A DNA stretch of 64,000 nt from Brassica napus (lineage: Eukaryota > Streptophyta > Magnoliopsida > Brassicales > Brassicaceae). Positions 49,328 through 61,297 of the stretch are shown one piece after another. The stretch covers positions 11,185,509 through 11,249,508 of the forward strand of contig NC_063442.1 in assembly GCF_020379485.1 (NCBI RefSeq), given 5' to 3'. A program made the translations under genes and the position numbers. Every line of letters starts with the position of its first letter. Positions within the stretch are counted from its first letter, which is position 1. Below the pieces are notes generated by a model that was not told where the DNA came from, did no database searches, and saw only the letters and a list, made by a program, of their open reading frames with translations.

Positions 49328-51666
49328 TCAATACAATACTAAAAGGGGATATAAGCCATGGAGAGAGTTTCCACGTAGGATAGGAAAATCAACCAATCAG
49401 AGAGTCCGAAATTGCGACGTTCTCTCATTTATTTTTTCGTAAAAAATGAAAAAACAATGCGAAGAAAAGGATCAAATCCGGGTTAGTATGACATAAATAC
49501 ATGACAGTTACCACCAAGCCATTAAAACTTTCTTGGACACATATACAAGAATCACTAAGTATGTAATCACAAACTCTTATGTACAATTACAATAATATGA
49601 ATTCGACTTTCAAAACTCCGATACTTTGTTTTGTAAAAAAAATAAGTAAGTGATTAAGCTAATATATTCTTTGAAAGTGTGAGAACATTGATAAATATGA
49701 AAAAACATAGATTTTTGTTTTCGTGACAAAGTTAAGAATTTTGTAAAAGTAAGTTTAACATATAAATTTTCGTGACAAATATGAAAAAGCATAGATTTTT
49801 GTATAATTTTGGCAAAACCACTCAAAACATAGTTCTCTAATTTCTTAATAAAATATTATTTAAAGGTGCAATAATTAAATATATCAATTCAATAATTTTT
49901 AATTTATAGACAAAACAATAACACAACAAATTTTGAAATATTTGTTTGACTTATCGATTTATTTTCATGAGAATCCAATTAAACAAGATAAAAAAAACAA
50001 TTAGATTTACAAATATTTAGTTACCATTTTATTCAATTTTGATTAATTTCAGATTGTAATAATGTATCTTTTTGAAGTTACAAAAAAAATAATGTTCTTT
50101 CTTTATTACACTAGCATTATATATAGATTCTATATACATAAATAGATATAATATAACAACATAAGCTTGCTTTCTCCGATTCATATGAAATTTTTTAATT
50201 TATCTACCAAAGAAAATTAATTAAATCAATCAAATTGTCAGAATACAGTAAATTAATATATAATTTTATTTTAAATTAAATTATTTAAAAAGTGCATTTT
50301 CATTAAAAAATAATAAATATGTAAAACTGATTTGATGAGAATTTTTATGACATATATATATATATATATATATCAATTCTGTGAAAGAAATAGAAGTATA
50401 ATATGGAAAAAATCTTAAGAGCCAAAAGTTTATTATTAATTAGCATCAGTTATTTCAAGATGTTTAAGAAAGAATGTACAAAAAAATAGGATGGACATAA
50501 ATGATATGAACTATGAATAGTACTTTGTAAAGCTGACTTACATAACACATCTGCACATCCATTTTCAGTCCTTTTTGAAGCCTAAATTCAATTTGTTCAG
50601 AACAGTTATTCCACAAAGAAATCGTATAAGATATTGTTTTGATATTCATATATATTTCTTGACTGTTAAGAAGATTGATAACAGTAAAAATGTCTCTTTC
50701 GAATATGATGTCTATAACCGAGTCCGCAACATGAGACAAGGTTTTTTAACTAGTAAATAATTTCATTTTTCTTATATTATATAATAAATATATATTATTT
50801 ACTGATAATAAAAATATAGTTATTCATCTATCACAAATAACTATGCAAATATGTGAATCAAGTACAACAATCAAACAACATAATAATTTTCATAAAAAAA
50901 ATTTAAAAAATATATTTATGTTATGTAGTCTTATTTTATATTCTTTAAATAATGTAATATAATATTATACATTATTTAATAGAATTGAGAAATACATATA
51001 TCAGTTAGACAAACTGAGCGATAATTAGACAAATTTGATTTTGTTTTTGCCAGCCAAAAGTTTATTATTAATTAGCATCGGTTATTTCAAGATGTTTAAG
51101 AAATGATGGACAAAAAAAATAGGATGAACATAAATGATATATAAACTATGAATAGTACTTTGTAAAACTGAATTAGATAACACATATGTACATCCATTTC
51201 CAGTCATTTTTGATGAATATATTCAATTTCTTCAGAGCAGTTATTCCACAAAGAGATCGTATGAGATATTGTTTTTATATTTAGTTTTGTTTCTTGACGA
51301 AGATTGATAACTGTAAAAATGTCTCCTTCGAATATGATATGTCTATAACCGAGTCTCCAATATGAAACAAGTTTGTTTAAAAAGTAAATAATTTTATTTT
51401 TCTTATATTATATAATAAATATATATTATTTACTGATAATAAAAATATAGTTATTCATCTATCACAAATATCTATGCAAATATGTGAATCAAGTACAACA
51501 ATCAAACAACATAATGATTCTCACAAATAAAAATTTAAAAATATATTTATGTTATGTAGTTTTATTTTATATTCTTTAAATGATATAATACAATATTTTA
51601 TATTATTTTTTAGAATTGAAAAATATATAATATCTTATCCGCGCGTAGCGCGGTTAAAAAATCTAG
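49328..51666 (+). mobile_element. Non-autonomous Helitron, ~2.3 kb
   Basis: Starts TCAATACAATACTAAAAGGG with host A before it. Ends with the hairpin CCGCGC-GTA-GCGCGG (51640-51654), then TTAAAAAATCTAG, with host T after it. This A|T flank, 5' TC and 3' CTAG are diagnostic. No Rep/helicase coding sequence remains. A ~600 bp direct duplication occupies its 3' half. Confidence 0.88.
50421..51600 (+). repeat. Direct duplication inside the Helitron, ~632 bp offset
   Basis: AGCCAAAAGTTTATTATTAA at 50421 recurs at 51053. Alignable sequence continues through the AATCAAGTACAACAATCAAA block (50857 and 51487). The first copy loses similarity just before the terminal hairpin, so only the second copy has a functional-looking 3' end. 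Confidence 0.88.
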
Positions 51667-53377
51667 TATTGATAAATAATTAAAATATCAGCCATGAAAT
51701 ATAAGTCGCTTAATTTAACATTATTTTTTTTTCTTTAAGTTAGTTATTTTAAATGTAAATGTAAGTAGTTAAATATTAAATTGTCCATCTACTATAACCG
51801 ATTATATGTTTTTAACCTAAAATGATGAATGGGAACTCTCTTTGACAAAAACTTTTGAATTAAATTCCGACTAATCTTTAGAAGCCACAAGAAAACTAGG
51901 TATTAACATGAATAATATCTATTATATTTATCTGTTTCTCAAAAATTATCCATGATATAAATTATAAAATAGTATTGAATTTGTAATCGCTCTGATAGAC
52001 CAAATAACTCAGATGCTAACCATTGAATTACCATTAATTGGTTGATATGATAGTTTCATCTTTTGTAAATTGTAGTGGTCGTAGTCGTAGCTAGTCAATC
52101 AACATGCCGACACATTATAATTATATATTTTCTTGAATTTATCCATTCATATAGTAACTTTTGAAGGTGTGGAAACATAATTTGAAAAGACTTTTTTAAA
52201 AATAATAGATCAAAGTAGTATTATTTACATGGGGACATAATTCACAAGTATATATGAAAGAAACAGTACAATATAACATCAATATGGTAATGCCGTCTCA
52301 CCATTGGGATAAAATAACCAATCTTGCCTATTTACTTGGAATTTGTTTTTTTATTTCACAAGTTTTATATACGAGAGAATACATTATTTGCCAATGACTT
52401 GCAAGCTTGTTCATATCAGAAACCAGGATGAGAAATACCATGATATATATTGATGAAAACTGGTAAATTGGATATTATAAAGCACTATCCAAAATGTTTA
52501 TAATAAAACAGGAAGGATAATCTGGATAACAAAAAGATTTTTTATTTTTTTGAGTAGCTATCATTACCTTAACTCTGGATAGTTACTATTTTATCTACCA
52601 TGAAAAGTTCATGTTAGACCACTAATTTGAGATTAAAAAAAATATTCTAAATTTTTTTTTTATGAAATGTTAAATTTATTGATCCTCATAGAAAAATATT
52701 TATTTACAAAACGAATCTAGAAATCCAAAAAAAATTCTTTAGAAACTATTCTTACCCCATATGGGCCTCAGACCATCGCTACATCAGTCCCGTAAGTCTT
52801 CTCTTCTCGTAGTATCGAGTGAATATAATCCTTTGCTTAATAGTCTTCTCTATCACCTATGATATAGAATATCCTAAATTTACTCGTATGTGATATCTTT
52901 CTAACAAAAAACAATATAGATTTAAACAATAACATTTCAAACAAAAGCCAAATACATTTTTATTCTACAATTATTGTTCATTTTTTACCATATTTAGTCT
53001 AGCCAGATTTTACATATTTCTAGGTAATTAATTTTGAAATTAAATAGCATAAGCTAATTGTTTTAAAAATTATCACATAAACGTTTTATATAACAAAAAT
53101 AATAATTATTTCTTAGTTGTATCATTTTATGTTATATTTTTATAGTAAAAACAAAAGCACCAAATTGATATATTAAAAATTAAACAAAAGAATTAAAAAT
53201 ATAATATTAACTAAGTTAATTTAGTCATATATATATATATATATTAAAATAGCACAATTTCATCAAAAATAAATTTTAATAAATATAAAAAATTAAAATA
53301 ATATTACATACAGATATAGAATATATATTTTATAATTATTTTTATATTTAAATATTATTTTAAAAGTAAACATATAT
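51667..53377. other. AT-rich DNA, probably including the body of another Helitron
   Basis: No supported gene. The sequence before 53378 should belong to the Helitron whose 3' end lies at 53405, but its 5' TC end was not located. Confidence 0.5.
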
Positions 53378-53405
53378 CCGCATTGGTGTGCGGATTCAAC
53401 ACTAG
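53378..53405 (+). mobile_element. Helitron 3' terminus
   Basis: Hairpin ATCCGCA-TTGGTG-TGCGGAT followed by TCAACACTAG and host T. Diagnostic 3' end; 5' end unassigned. Confidence 0.75.
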
Positions 53406-53930
53406 TTTCAAATTTAAATGGATGATTCAGATAGTCATTTGATATCCATTCCATATATGTTCTTTTCTTTTACATATTTTGTTAGCAATATTTTATCTAT
53501 TTTATTTAACGAAAATGGTCTCATATATGTAATAATATAAATGAGAATGAGAGAAAAGGAAATTTCAAAACAAATACAGACTATGATGATTTGTTATGAC
53601 TAAAAATAAATATATAATAAAATATTTATAAATTAATATTTAATAAATTAATAATTTAGTAAATCATTTTAAAATAGTGTTGAATTAAATTTTGTAGCCA
53701 GTCAATCTTTTGATAAATTAATATTTCGTAAAAATAATAATATTAGAGGTTTAATTGTATCCATATTTGTTTGTAGTTCAAAGGATGTTAAAGCAATACT
53801 ATTCTTATATATTTGACTTTTAGTAATCACGTTTCAAGAAAATCCAAAGTCTACTGTTTGTGACTTTTCTGGCTTTTGTTAGTGGACTCAAACATGCACC
53901 CACATTTCTCAACTTCTATTAACTGAATTT

Positions 53931-54225
53931 ATATTTTAACACACATTCTTTTGTTATAAAAATTGAAACATTTGTTTAACCTCAAAAGGAGTTTTGTCAT
54001 CTAGTTAAGAAATGTCTAGCACCAATCTTATATTTTAACACAATTACATTTTTTATAAAAAAATTAAAAAAGGTTTAACCTCAAACAGAGTTTGTCCTCT
54101 AATCAAGAAATGTCTAGCACCAATCTTATATTTTAACATAATTCTTTTTGCTATAAAAAAGAAACATTAGTTCAATCTCAATACAGAATTTTGTCATCTA
54201 ATTAGAAAATGTCTACCACCACGAG
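53931..54225 (+). repeat. Tandem repeat, three copies of ~98 bp
   Basis: Units start ATATTTTAAC at 53931, 54030 and 54128. Each contains TTTAACCTCAAA(A/C) or a variant, then TTTGTC.TCTA, and in the first two AAGAAATGTCTAGCACCAAT. Confidence 0.88.
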
Positions 54226-54379
54226 TTGGATTCATGTGCTTCTTCCCCCTTTGCCGACTCCAATCTTTTTACTTTTACATTTATTTTATTTGTTCTTCAG
54301 CATTCCACATTCTCAAGTATAGTCCAAAAGAAAAGCAAAAAATGTTTCTTTTCACAAATTTAGTTCTCCTAACTAGACA

Positions 54380-54660
54380 TGTACATAAATGCCAAACCGA
54401 TTTGGTTGAACAGAGCTGAAGTTTAGCCAATTCGGTTTGCATTCGGTTTGCATTCGGTTTGTGCACAAAACCGGTCAACAACATGTTTTTAGTCAGCATT
54501 CAGTTCGGATTTGAAAACCGATCAGTTAAGCTTTAGACCGAAATTTATCAAACTGAACCAAACTCTTACAACGTAAACCAAAATTAACCAAAAAAATACA
54601 AATAACCATAATTTGGCACGTTTGTTTTTGAACCGAAAGCAGAACTGAATTGTGTATAAT
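54380..54660. repeat. CGGTTT-rich repeat, likely end of a hAT-like non-autonomous element
   Basis: Repeated ATTCGGTTTGC and AACCGAAAGC-type words in opposite orientation resemble the subterminal regions of the elements at 37031 and 45295. No terminal repeats or target duplication could be defined. Confidence 0.4.
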
Positions 54661-55239
54661 ATCAGCCTAGATAGATAAAGCAACAAGCAATAACTTTCTT
54701 TAGGTCTTTTAGCTCTTAATAAATCAAAATTGCATGTCTACATATCTCAAAAGTTTATTGTGTATTCCAGCCATCTTGAGGTTGTTTAATACCACACCTC
54801 CTTGACCTCCAAGAGAACTATATCACTTCTAAAAATTTCCAAGTTCGCTTTTGGGTCAACAATGCTTTCCACCAAATGAGCATAAAGATGGAGACTGCAT
54901 TTTCCTTGCCATCAATAACCACTGCTATTATGCTATCCTGGAGGCAAGCTCGAGAGCAAGTTTCATACAAATAATGACCCATAATATATCCTTTCCATAA
55001 AAATATTCGGAGAGAAATATAAAAGACCAGACAATAAAGATAGTTGTAGGTTTGTAACCATTGCGAAGACTAATGTATTGAGAAGACTAATGTAAGTAAG
55101 CAGCGAAATATAGCATCAGGACCATAACTACAAAGTTTGCTAGAGGATTCAGTTAGATTCTATAGATGTATAAGACACAGAAAATAAACTGTGGAGACTG
55201 AAGCAGATTCGCCTTTTTATCTTTGAGACTCGGATAAAA
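54661..55239. other. Intergenic DNA, no supported gene
   Basis: Slightly less AT-rich than its surroundings, with short open frames only. Possibly an old gene or transposon fragment, not identified. Confidence 0.4.
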
Positions 55240-55690
55240 TTGGGAAATTATCTAAAATAGCACATATTCCTAATATCATTTTTCATATTTACTTTAACCA
55301 TTTTCACTCTCACTTTTAAAGAGAAAAAAAGAAATTTATATGACTTAGGATTTAGAATTGAAAGGTGGAGTAAGGATTTTTGGAATATAGAGTTAAGTAT
55401 TCTAATAAATATATAAATAAAAACTATTTTTAAAAAAAATTCTTTTTAAAAATAGTTTCATAAAATATATTTTTTTTTAATTTGAAAATATATAATTCAA
55501 AAACTATAAAAAAAGTTTATTTATTATTTATTTAAATAATTATTTATTATTTATATAGAGCAAATGTATAAAAGTCTTTTGTCTCTTAATGAATAATGAA
55601 TTTTTGAAAATTTCTCTTTAGTGAAGGTAAACATGAATAATGATACCAACAATGTGGTAAATATGAAAATTCACCGATAAAATTTAGGAA
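55240..55690. repeat. Possible small Mutator-like non-autonomous element
   Basis: Begins with GGGAAATTATCTAAAATAGC and ends with sequence whose reverse complement starts GGTGAATTTTCATATTTACC, enclosing AT-rich DNA. The ends are only weakly similar and no target duplication was found. Confidence 0.3.
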
Positions 55691-55832
55691 TCAATCAGAA
55701 TGGTGTCTTTTCTTTTTTTTTTTTTTTTAGAAAAAAGAGCTTTCTACACTAACTCAAGAATCAAGAGTTATGCAGGCAAAAAAAAAATGGAGATCAAACA
55801 ATGCAACTTGACTCATAGCTCCATGATCATTA

Positions 55833-56042
55833 TCAAGACTGTCTAGCAGACATGATATGGTAAGGCTGTTTGGTAATCTGATATCCAGGGGAAACACAAT
55901 GGATCACAAGTGTTTGGGTGAAAAGTACTTGACGGGAATCTTCAAGAGAAAGATATGTTATCTCATACTTGAGTCTGTCATGTTTAGTCACAAACAGAGT
56001 TAAAAGGTCCGAATGACAAGTATTATTAGCTTGGCAATGCAA
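55833..56042 (-). pseudogene. Unidentified gene fragment
   Basis: A 69-codon open frame with protein-like composition (DRLKYEITYLSLEDSRQVLF). Codon use looks genic, but there is no family I recognise and no splice context. It may be an exon remnant of a broken gene or captured DNA. Confidence 0.3.
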
Positions 56043-56059
56043 CTTATGTTAACAACAAC

Positions 56060-56881
56060 CAGTTCATTCACAAGAACGGTTTCTAAATGGTCCAGTATTT
56101 TCTTTGGCTTGACAAAAGCCAAAGCCTGGGTCTGCTTCTTGAGAAATTATCCGACAGCCCAAGAGCTTTCCGCATTAAACGTACGCAGAAGTGGGAATCA
56201 ATCGATTGGGAGCGACTTATGGGGCAAGAGCTTCGGCGCTGAGGTGACAGAGCGTTAGAAATATCATGAAATGCCGTCACAACAAATCTACCGGAAACTT
56301 GTTATGAAACGCAATCAGGGCTCAGAAGATTTGGATTCATCAGAGAAGAAACCTCTGCTTCAGTCTCTTCACCTGCCTAATGTATTTGGTAGTTCATTGA
56401 AGGGAGAAACGACGGCGTATTTATTAAGCATGTATGTGAGGTTTTCTTTATTTCGTCCCATATCGTCAAATAACAGGGAACTCGTACTGTTTATATATCA
56501 GAGAGATGGAATTGTAGGTCACGACCTTACTTGAACAGGTTCTGTTCTATAGGCTCTACCTCTGTATCCTTGATTTCTAAGGAGACAGACCCTCAAATCC
56601 TGGTTGATGAATCATGGCCGTGCAGTCTGAGTGTGATTAACGGTTACGATTCTCCTCGGAGTCTCAGTGCTGTAGAGGATCGTTATCTGGTTAGGTCTTG
56701 ACCTCTCCGGAGTGGTCGCACGGTTGTCTGACAGGCTTTCCTATTTTGCCCCTTCCTCTGGGGTTTGCCATTGTGATAACAGACTTTTGAACTTTCTTGC
56801 AGGTCCATTCTTGATCATATCTTTCATTGACACCACCGCAGACAAGCACCGTGAAGACCACAAGCCTCAGGAGCAGCCTTG
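56060..56881 (+). pseudogene. Broken unidentified gene (candidate CW7-like position)
   Basis: GC-richer gene-like DNA. The segment 56271-56532 reads ..SLHLPNVFGSSLKGETTAYL. After a CAG acceptor-like site at ~56538, a frame reads ..DPQILVDESWPCSLSVINGY to a stop at ~56700. A one-base shift there continues as DLSGVVARLSDRLSYFAPSS..GPFLIISFIDTTADKHRE to a terminal stop at ~56881. Stops and the shift indicate decay, unless an unrecognised intron accounts for them. Its place between bZIP4-like and CF9-like genes is where Arabidopsis, from memory, has CW7 (At1g59520); I cannot confirm that from the sequence. Confidence 0.4.
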
Positions 56882-57879
56882 AATTACAAAAATTAATTGA
56901 TCTTTGAGTTAATTTGTTAGTTGAAACATATAATTGTTGATTGTTACCATATCACTAGATTTTGATTTTGATCCGGGCTTTGGAAGCGCAGATTTATTTT
57001 AGAATTAAATAAATTATTTTTATATGAATTTCTATATAAGATAAAATATATATTTGAGCATATTTAATGGGAACAAAGAAACCGAATTGTACCATTAAAA
57101 AAACTAAACAAAACTGAATATCATATTTAACCGAGGGGGTCCAATATCTCTAGAACCAAAAAACCAAGATCGAACCAAAAACTAAGAGTATCCAAATTTT
57201 TTTAATACAAATTATATACCAACAATTATTAGTTATATTTAATTTCTAAATAGCCAAATATCTAAAAATATTATTTATAAACCTACTTACCCAAAAAGCA
57301 AAATACCCAATTTTTTTTATTAGAAATATTAAAATTTATCTGATTTATTCATATTTTGTCTAAACAACCTGAATAACCCGATATTTAAGCTGACCAACCT
57401 GAATTATCCAATATTTTTATTATAAATCTGAAATTACCAAAAACCATATCGAACTGGAAACAAATTGGACCCGAATTGATTTTGGATATCAACTAGTTCC
57501 TAACTTTGGTACCCGAACCAAAGCAAAAACCAAAATAACTCAACTGAAACCGAACTATATTTTGTGGAAGTACCCGAAGTACTTCTAAATTTCTAGAAAC
57601 ACAACACCAAAAACCAAAAAAAAAAACTGAAACCAAATGTTGATGACTAATAGTGCACTACATTTAGATGGTGTGAAAAATTATTGTACTTTTACAAAGT
57701 ATTTAACTCCCTTTAGTTGGGTACATATGTGGTTTATAGACGACTTAAGATATAAGCAGTGTTTCCATACACGATTTAGACCCGCAGTCGAATCGGTAAA
57801 CCTCTTGACCATATATAATATGGTTTCGATTTAATGAAAAAAACTCATTAACTAAAAATTTAATAAAACCTAAAAACCC

Positions 57880-58667
57880 GCCATTAACCCGTGAACCGAC
57901 ACATATTGATCCAGTAAAATTCCAGAAAAATGTGATTAAACTTCTCATATACTTTTTATTAGTATAAAAAGTTAATAAACAATTTGATTTGTCATATAAA
58001 GTAAATACATTGTATTTATGTTATGCATTTTAATTTATGAGTTTTGTAATGATCATATTAAAGTTACATTTGTGAGTTTTGAGATTAATATGAGATTTTA
58101 ATAATTTTAGTTATATTATTATAATGTAACTATGTATCTAGATGAAATCTTATTTTTTTCAAGTGAAATTATTTTTACGTGTGTTGTGCATTATTAGTCT
58201 ATTATAAATGTATTTGTCAATGTCACACACTAAAGGTTAGCCAAATGAAAATGTCACACAGTTAAACTTTTTTGTAACAGCTTCCTCGCTTTTAGTGAGA
58301 TAACTTTTAATGAATAATTATATGCCATTAACCCGTGAACCGACACATATTGATCCAGTAAAATTCCAGAAAAATGTGATTAAACTTCTCATATACTTTT
58401 TATTAGCATAAAAAGTTAATAAACAATTTGATTTGTCATATAAAGTAAATACATTGTATTTATGTTATGCATTTTAATTTATGAGTTTTGTAATGATCAT
58501 ATTAAAGTTACATTTGTGAGTTTTGAGATTAATATGAGATTTTAATAATTTTAGTTATATTATTATAATGTAACTATGTATCTAGATGAAATCTTATTTT
58601 TTTCAAGTGAAATTATTTTTACGTGTGTTGTGCATTATTAGTCTATTATAAATGTATTTGTCAATGT
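57880..58667 (+). repeat. Near-identical 344-bp direct duplication
   Basis: 57880-58223 and 58324-58667 match at a constant offset of 444 bp with no indels. One substitution was seen (57963 T, 58407 C). A unique 100-bp spacer lies between them. Confidence 0.95.
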
Positions 58668-58759
58668 GTTTTGTTTGAATTAATTGTAGGACCAAAATAA
58701 TATTAGGCCAAACAACTTTTTAAGTAGATTTTTAGGATTCTTTCTGTTTTAATAGTATA

Positions 58760-59920
58760 CTAGATTTTGACCCGCGCTTAAAAGCGCGGATTATTTTTCA
58801 GTTGATAAAAATATATGATATGAATTAGTATTTTAGTCTTGTTATACATTATTATGTTACAAAATTTTATTATGTCAAAAAAATTATTATTATGTAATTA
58901 TATTTTTAATCGTTTGATTACTTTTTTCAAAAAAAATTATATGGATTGATCAGACTCAGTGCGTCTATTATTTTAAAATAAATTATTTTCAATTAGATGA
59001 GAATAATACTTTTATATCAAGTTTGGACCCGTCGTCGAACCAGTAAACACGATGACTTGTACATAAGCTGGTTTACATTTAATGAAAACTCGTTAATTTA
59101 AAGCATGCAAACTTCAAAAAACATGCAATCAAGTGTGACCCGGCATTTGGTTTACATGGTAGGAAAAAAATAATCTTCAATAATATTTTAAGAGATGAAT
59201 GAAACTTCTAATATATTAATGTAATAAAAAATAATTTAACGTAAATATATATAATTTTGTTTTAACAAATGATTTGCTAAAGTGTTTTTTTATTAAATTT
59301 GATTTTGTAAATATTTAGAATTATATAATGTTAGATGACATGATATAATATGCTGTATGATATATGCTTTCATTTTAATAATTGATATCTAAATATTATA
59401 TATCCATCTTTGAGCATAATATATGATGTATATAACGTTATTGAATAACAAAAATAACATTGGATGATAATAAGAAAAATAATTAGAGAAGTGTATCATA
59501 CAATATGAAAAATAATAATATGATTTATTTAAATTATTTAAATTATTTATAGTTATTGTAGTTAATGGTAGGATAACAAATAAAGAGTTTTATATAGATG
59601 TTATAAATTCTTTTATAAATATTTTTAAAAATATTTTCTTTTAATAATATAAATTTTCAATCGCATCTTTAATATATTCTTATCAAAAATCATCATAACA
59701 ATATATTTAGAATATATATATTTAGAATATATTGTTAAACTAAATTAGAGAAATATAAGGTAATTGATTATTGCATAGTTAGAGAAATATAAGGTAATTG
59801 ACTATTGCATAGTTAGAGAAATATAAAGTGAGACCAAAAAAATAGTTAAGTCTAATGAAAGAGTCCAATAACTTGTCATAGGTAGATTTTTTAAAACTCC
59901 TTCCCTTTTAATAGTATAGA
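58760..59920 (-). mobile_element. Non-autonomous Helitron, 1161 bp, nested
   Basis: On the - strand it begins TCTATACTATTAAAAGGGAA at 59920. It ends with hairpin CCGCGC-TTTTAA-GCGCGG, GTCAAAATCTAG at 58760. Host flanks are A (58759) and T (59921). All three Helitron hallmarks are intact. No coding sequence. Confidence 0.92.
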
Positions 59921-60284
59921 TATATTCATATATATATTTCTGCCCTGGCCATGTTTATTAGAATGTTGTAGATATAAGGCATTTGACTCTGTGTCTTCAG
60001 AAGCTCAAACTCATTCAGACAAGAGTGATCTAATTAGTTACTTTCTGCTTTGCCGTTTTGATTCTCCCTTATGTGAACTCTGGAATGTTATGATTCAAAA
60101 CACAAGTTGGGCAGACCTTTTTGTGAGATATGTAAGAGAGAAAACTCAAAACGATTCCAAAAATGCTGGTGTATGATATCATGTGATTCCATAGGGCAAC
60201 ACATTGATCTTTAGAGTTGATTAGTTCAGTTGAATCATAACCTCTAGAAAGCTCAAAATGATTCCAAAATGCTGGTGTATGATG
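59921..60284 (+). other. Spacer with short duplicated segment
   Basis: ATTCCAAAAATGCTGGTGTA near 60155 recurs near 60261 (with one A fewer), offset ~105 bp. An adjacent 61-codon open frame (59991-60176) has no recognised family. Confidence 0.5.
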
Positions 60285-60985
60285 TCAGGATTTCTTCCCT
60301 GAGTCAGGTTTACTCGAATGCCCAACCCTCCAGCTCAAGTCCATCAAGCGATCCAAGCGCGGTTTCCATTTCAGCTTTGGAAGAGTAACAGACAAAGCCA
60401 CAACCCCTTGATTTCCCGGTGTCTCCGTCAGACTCATTCACAACTCTAGCACCAACCACATCGACTCCACACTCTAGAAAGTCACCACGCTCTAGCTAGT
60501 GACTCAGAAGTGCTGTCCACGACAAGTTACTAACAAACAGCTTGTACTCTGTTTCTGGATACAGAGGGTTCACCTTCAAGGTCCTACCAAGATACTCCTG
60601 AATAAGAAACAATAGAAACGTGAGTTTATGTTTGTAAAGCTTCACACCTTTTAACTCTCACTTACAATTCCATCGAGGTTTTCGATGATGACGTTGCGAT
60701 CTTCTGACGTTTCTCATGGTCACAAAGGTGAATCCACGACGACGTGCTCAGAGTTAGCGAAGCCTTGGATGATTTGAGCGAGTGTTGCACTGTCAACATT
60801 ATTAAGGCAGGTTCCCAAAGTAGAGTTTAGTGTTGACGGTCGAAGGAGGATTGTCATCAGAAGTTGTTTCGTCCTCTTCTTCTATTTTGACGGCGATGGT
60901 CTCTGGCAGGACTCTGAATTGCCGAGAACTGTCACTTGAGGAGTTCAGGAGAGGTTTTGGAGGCGCAAAGTGAGTGTTTTAGACT
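60285..60985 (-). pseudogene. Pseudogene of a chloroplast two-RRM ribonucleoprotein (At1g60000-like)
   Basis: On the - strand, RRM1 starts with KLYFGNLP (~60815) and is then broken by stops, an internal deletion and frame changes. After NLDGI an intron (60665-60598, GT..AG) precedes EYLGRTLKVNPLYPETEYKL and RRM2 (KLFVSNLSWT, then a stop, then GVDVVGARVV..SRGCGFVCYSSKAEMETAL..). A final one-base shift precedes GKKS and the stop at 60285. The layout matches Arabidopsis cp29-type RNA-binding proteins, and At1g60000 in particular from memory. Because the intron is retained, this is a decayed genomic copy, not a processed one. The aspects RNP1 (GCGFVCY) and RNP2 (LFVSNL) remain readable. Confidence 0.85.
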
Positions 60986-61297
60986 CCAAAATCACAGAAT
61001 AATATTTAATTCATCTCAAACATCAAACACTCTCATATGACCTTTTCGGCTTTGCGTTGATACTTTTATACTTGCATAGATGCAAATATTATCTTCTTTT
61101 TTTTTTTGTTGTTGCTAAAATTAGATGCAAATATTATCTCAAGAACTTACTTTATCAATTAGAATCAATCTGTGTTGACAGCACAAGAATCTACATTATT
61201 CAGCTCTAAACAATATTAAACCAATAGAATGTGGAAGCTGAAGATCCCACGTCCCTAACATACATACTCTAAATAACTAAAAAAATCGACCCAACGA
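60986..61297. other. Intergenic spacer between pseudogene and CF9-like gene
   Basis: AT-rich. The last ~150 bp probably hold the 3' UTR of the CF9-like gene. Nothing else seen. Confidence 0.5.

Larger units (their letters stand above)
56955..59920 (-). mobile_element. Outer Helitron, interrupted by another Helitron
   Basis: On the - strand the 3' end at 56955 reads a decayed hairpin (GCGCTTCC-AAAGCCCGG) then ATCAAAATCTAG and host T. The 5' side is TACTATTAAAACAG at ~58757, split by the inner Helitron inserted at 58759/59921. The hairpin has lost base pairs, so this copy is older than the inner one. It includes a near-perfect 344-bp duplication. No coding sequence. Confidence 0.65.

Noticed and set aside
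59991..60176. 61-aa open frame near a short duplication
   Set aside because: No recognised family or splice context, and it sits between a Helitron and a pseudogene.
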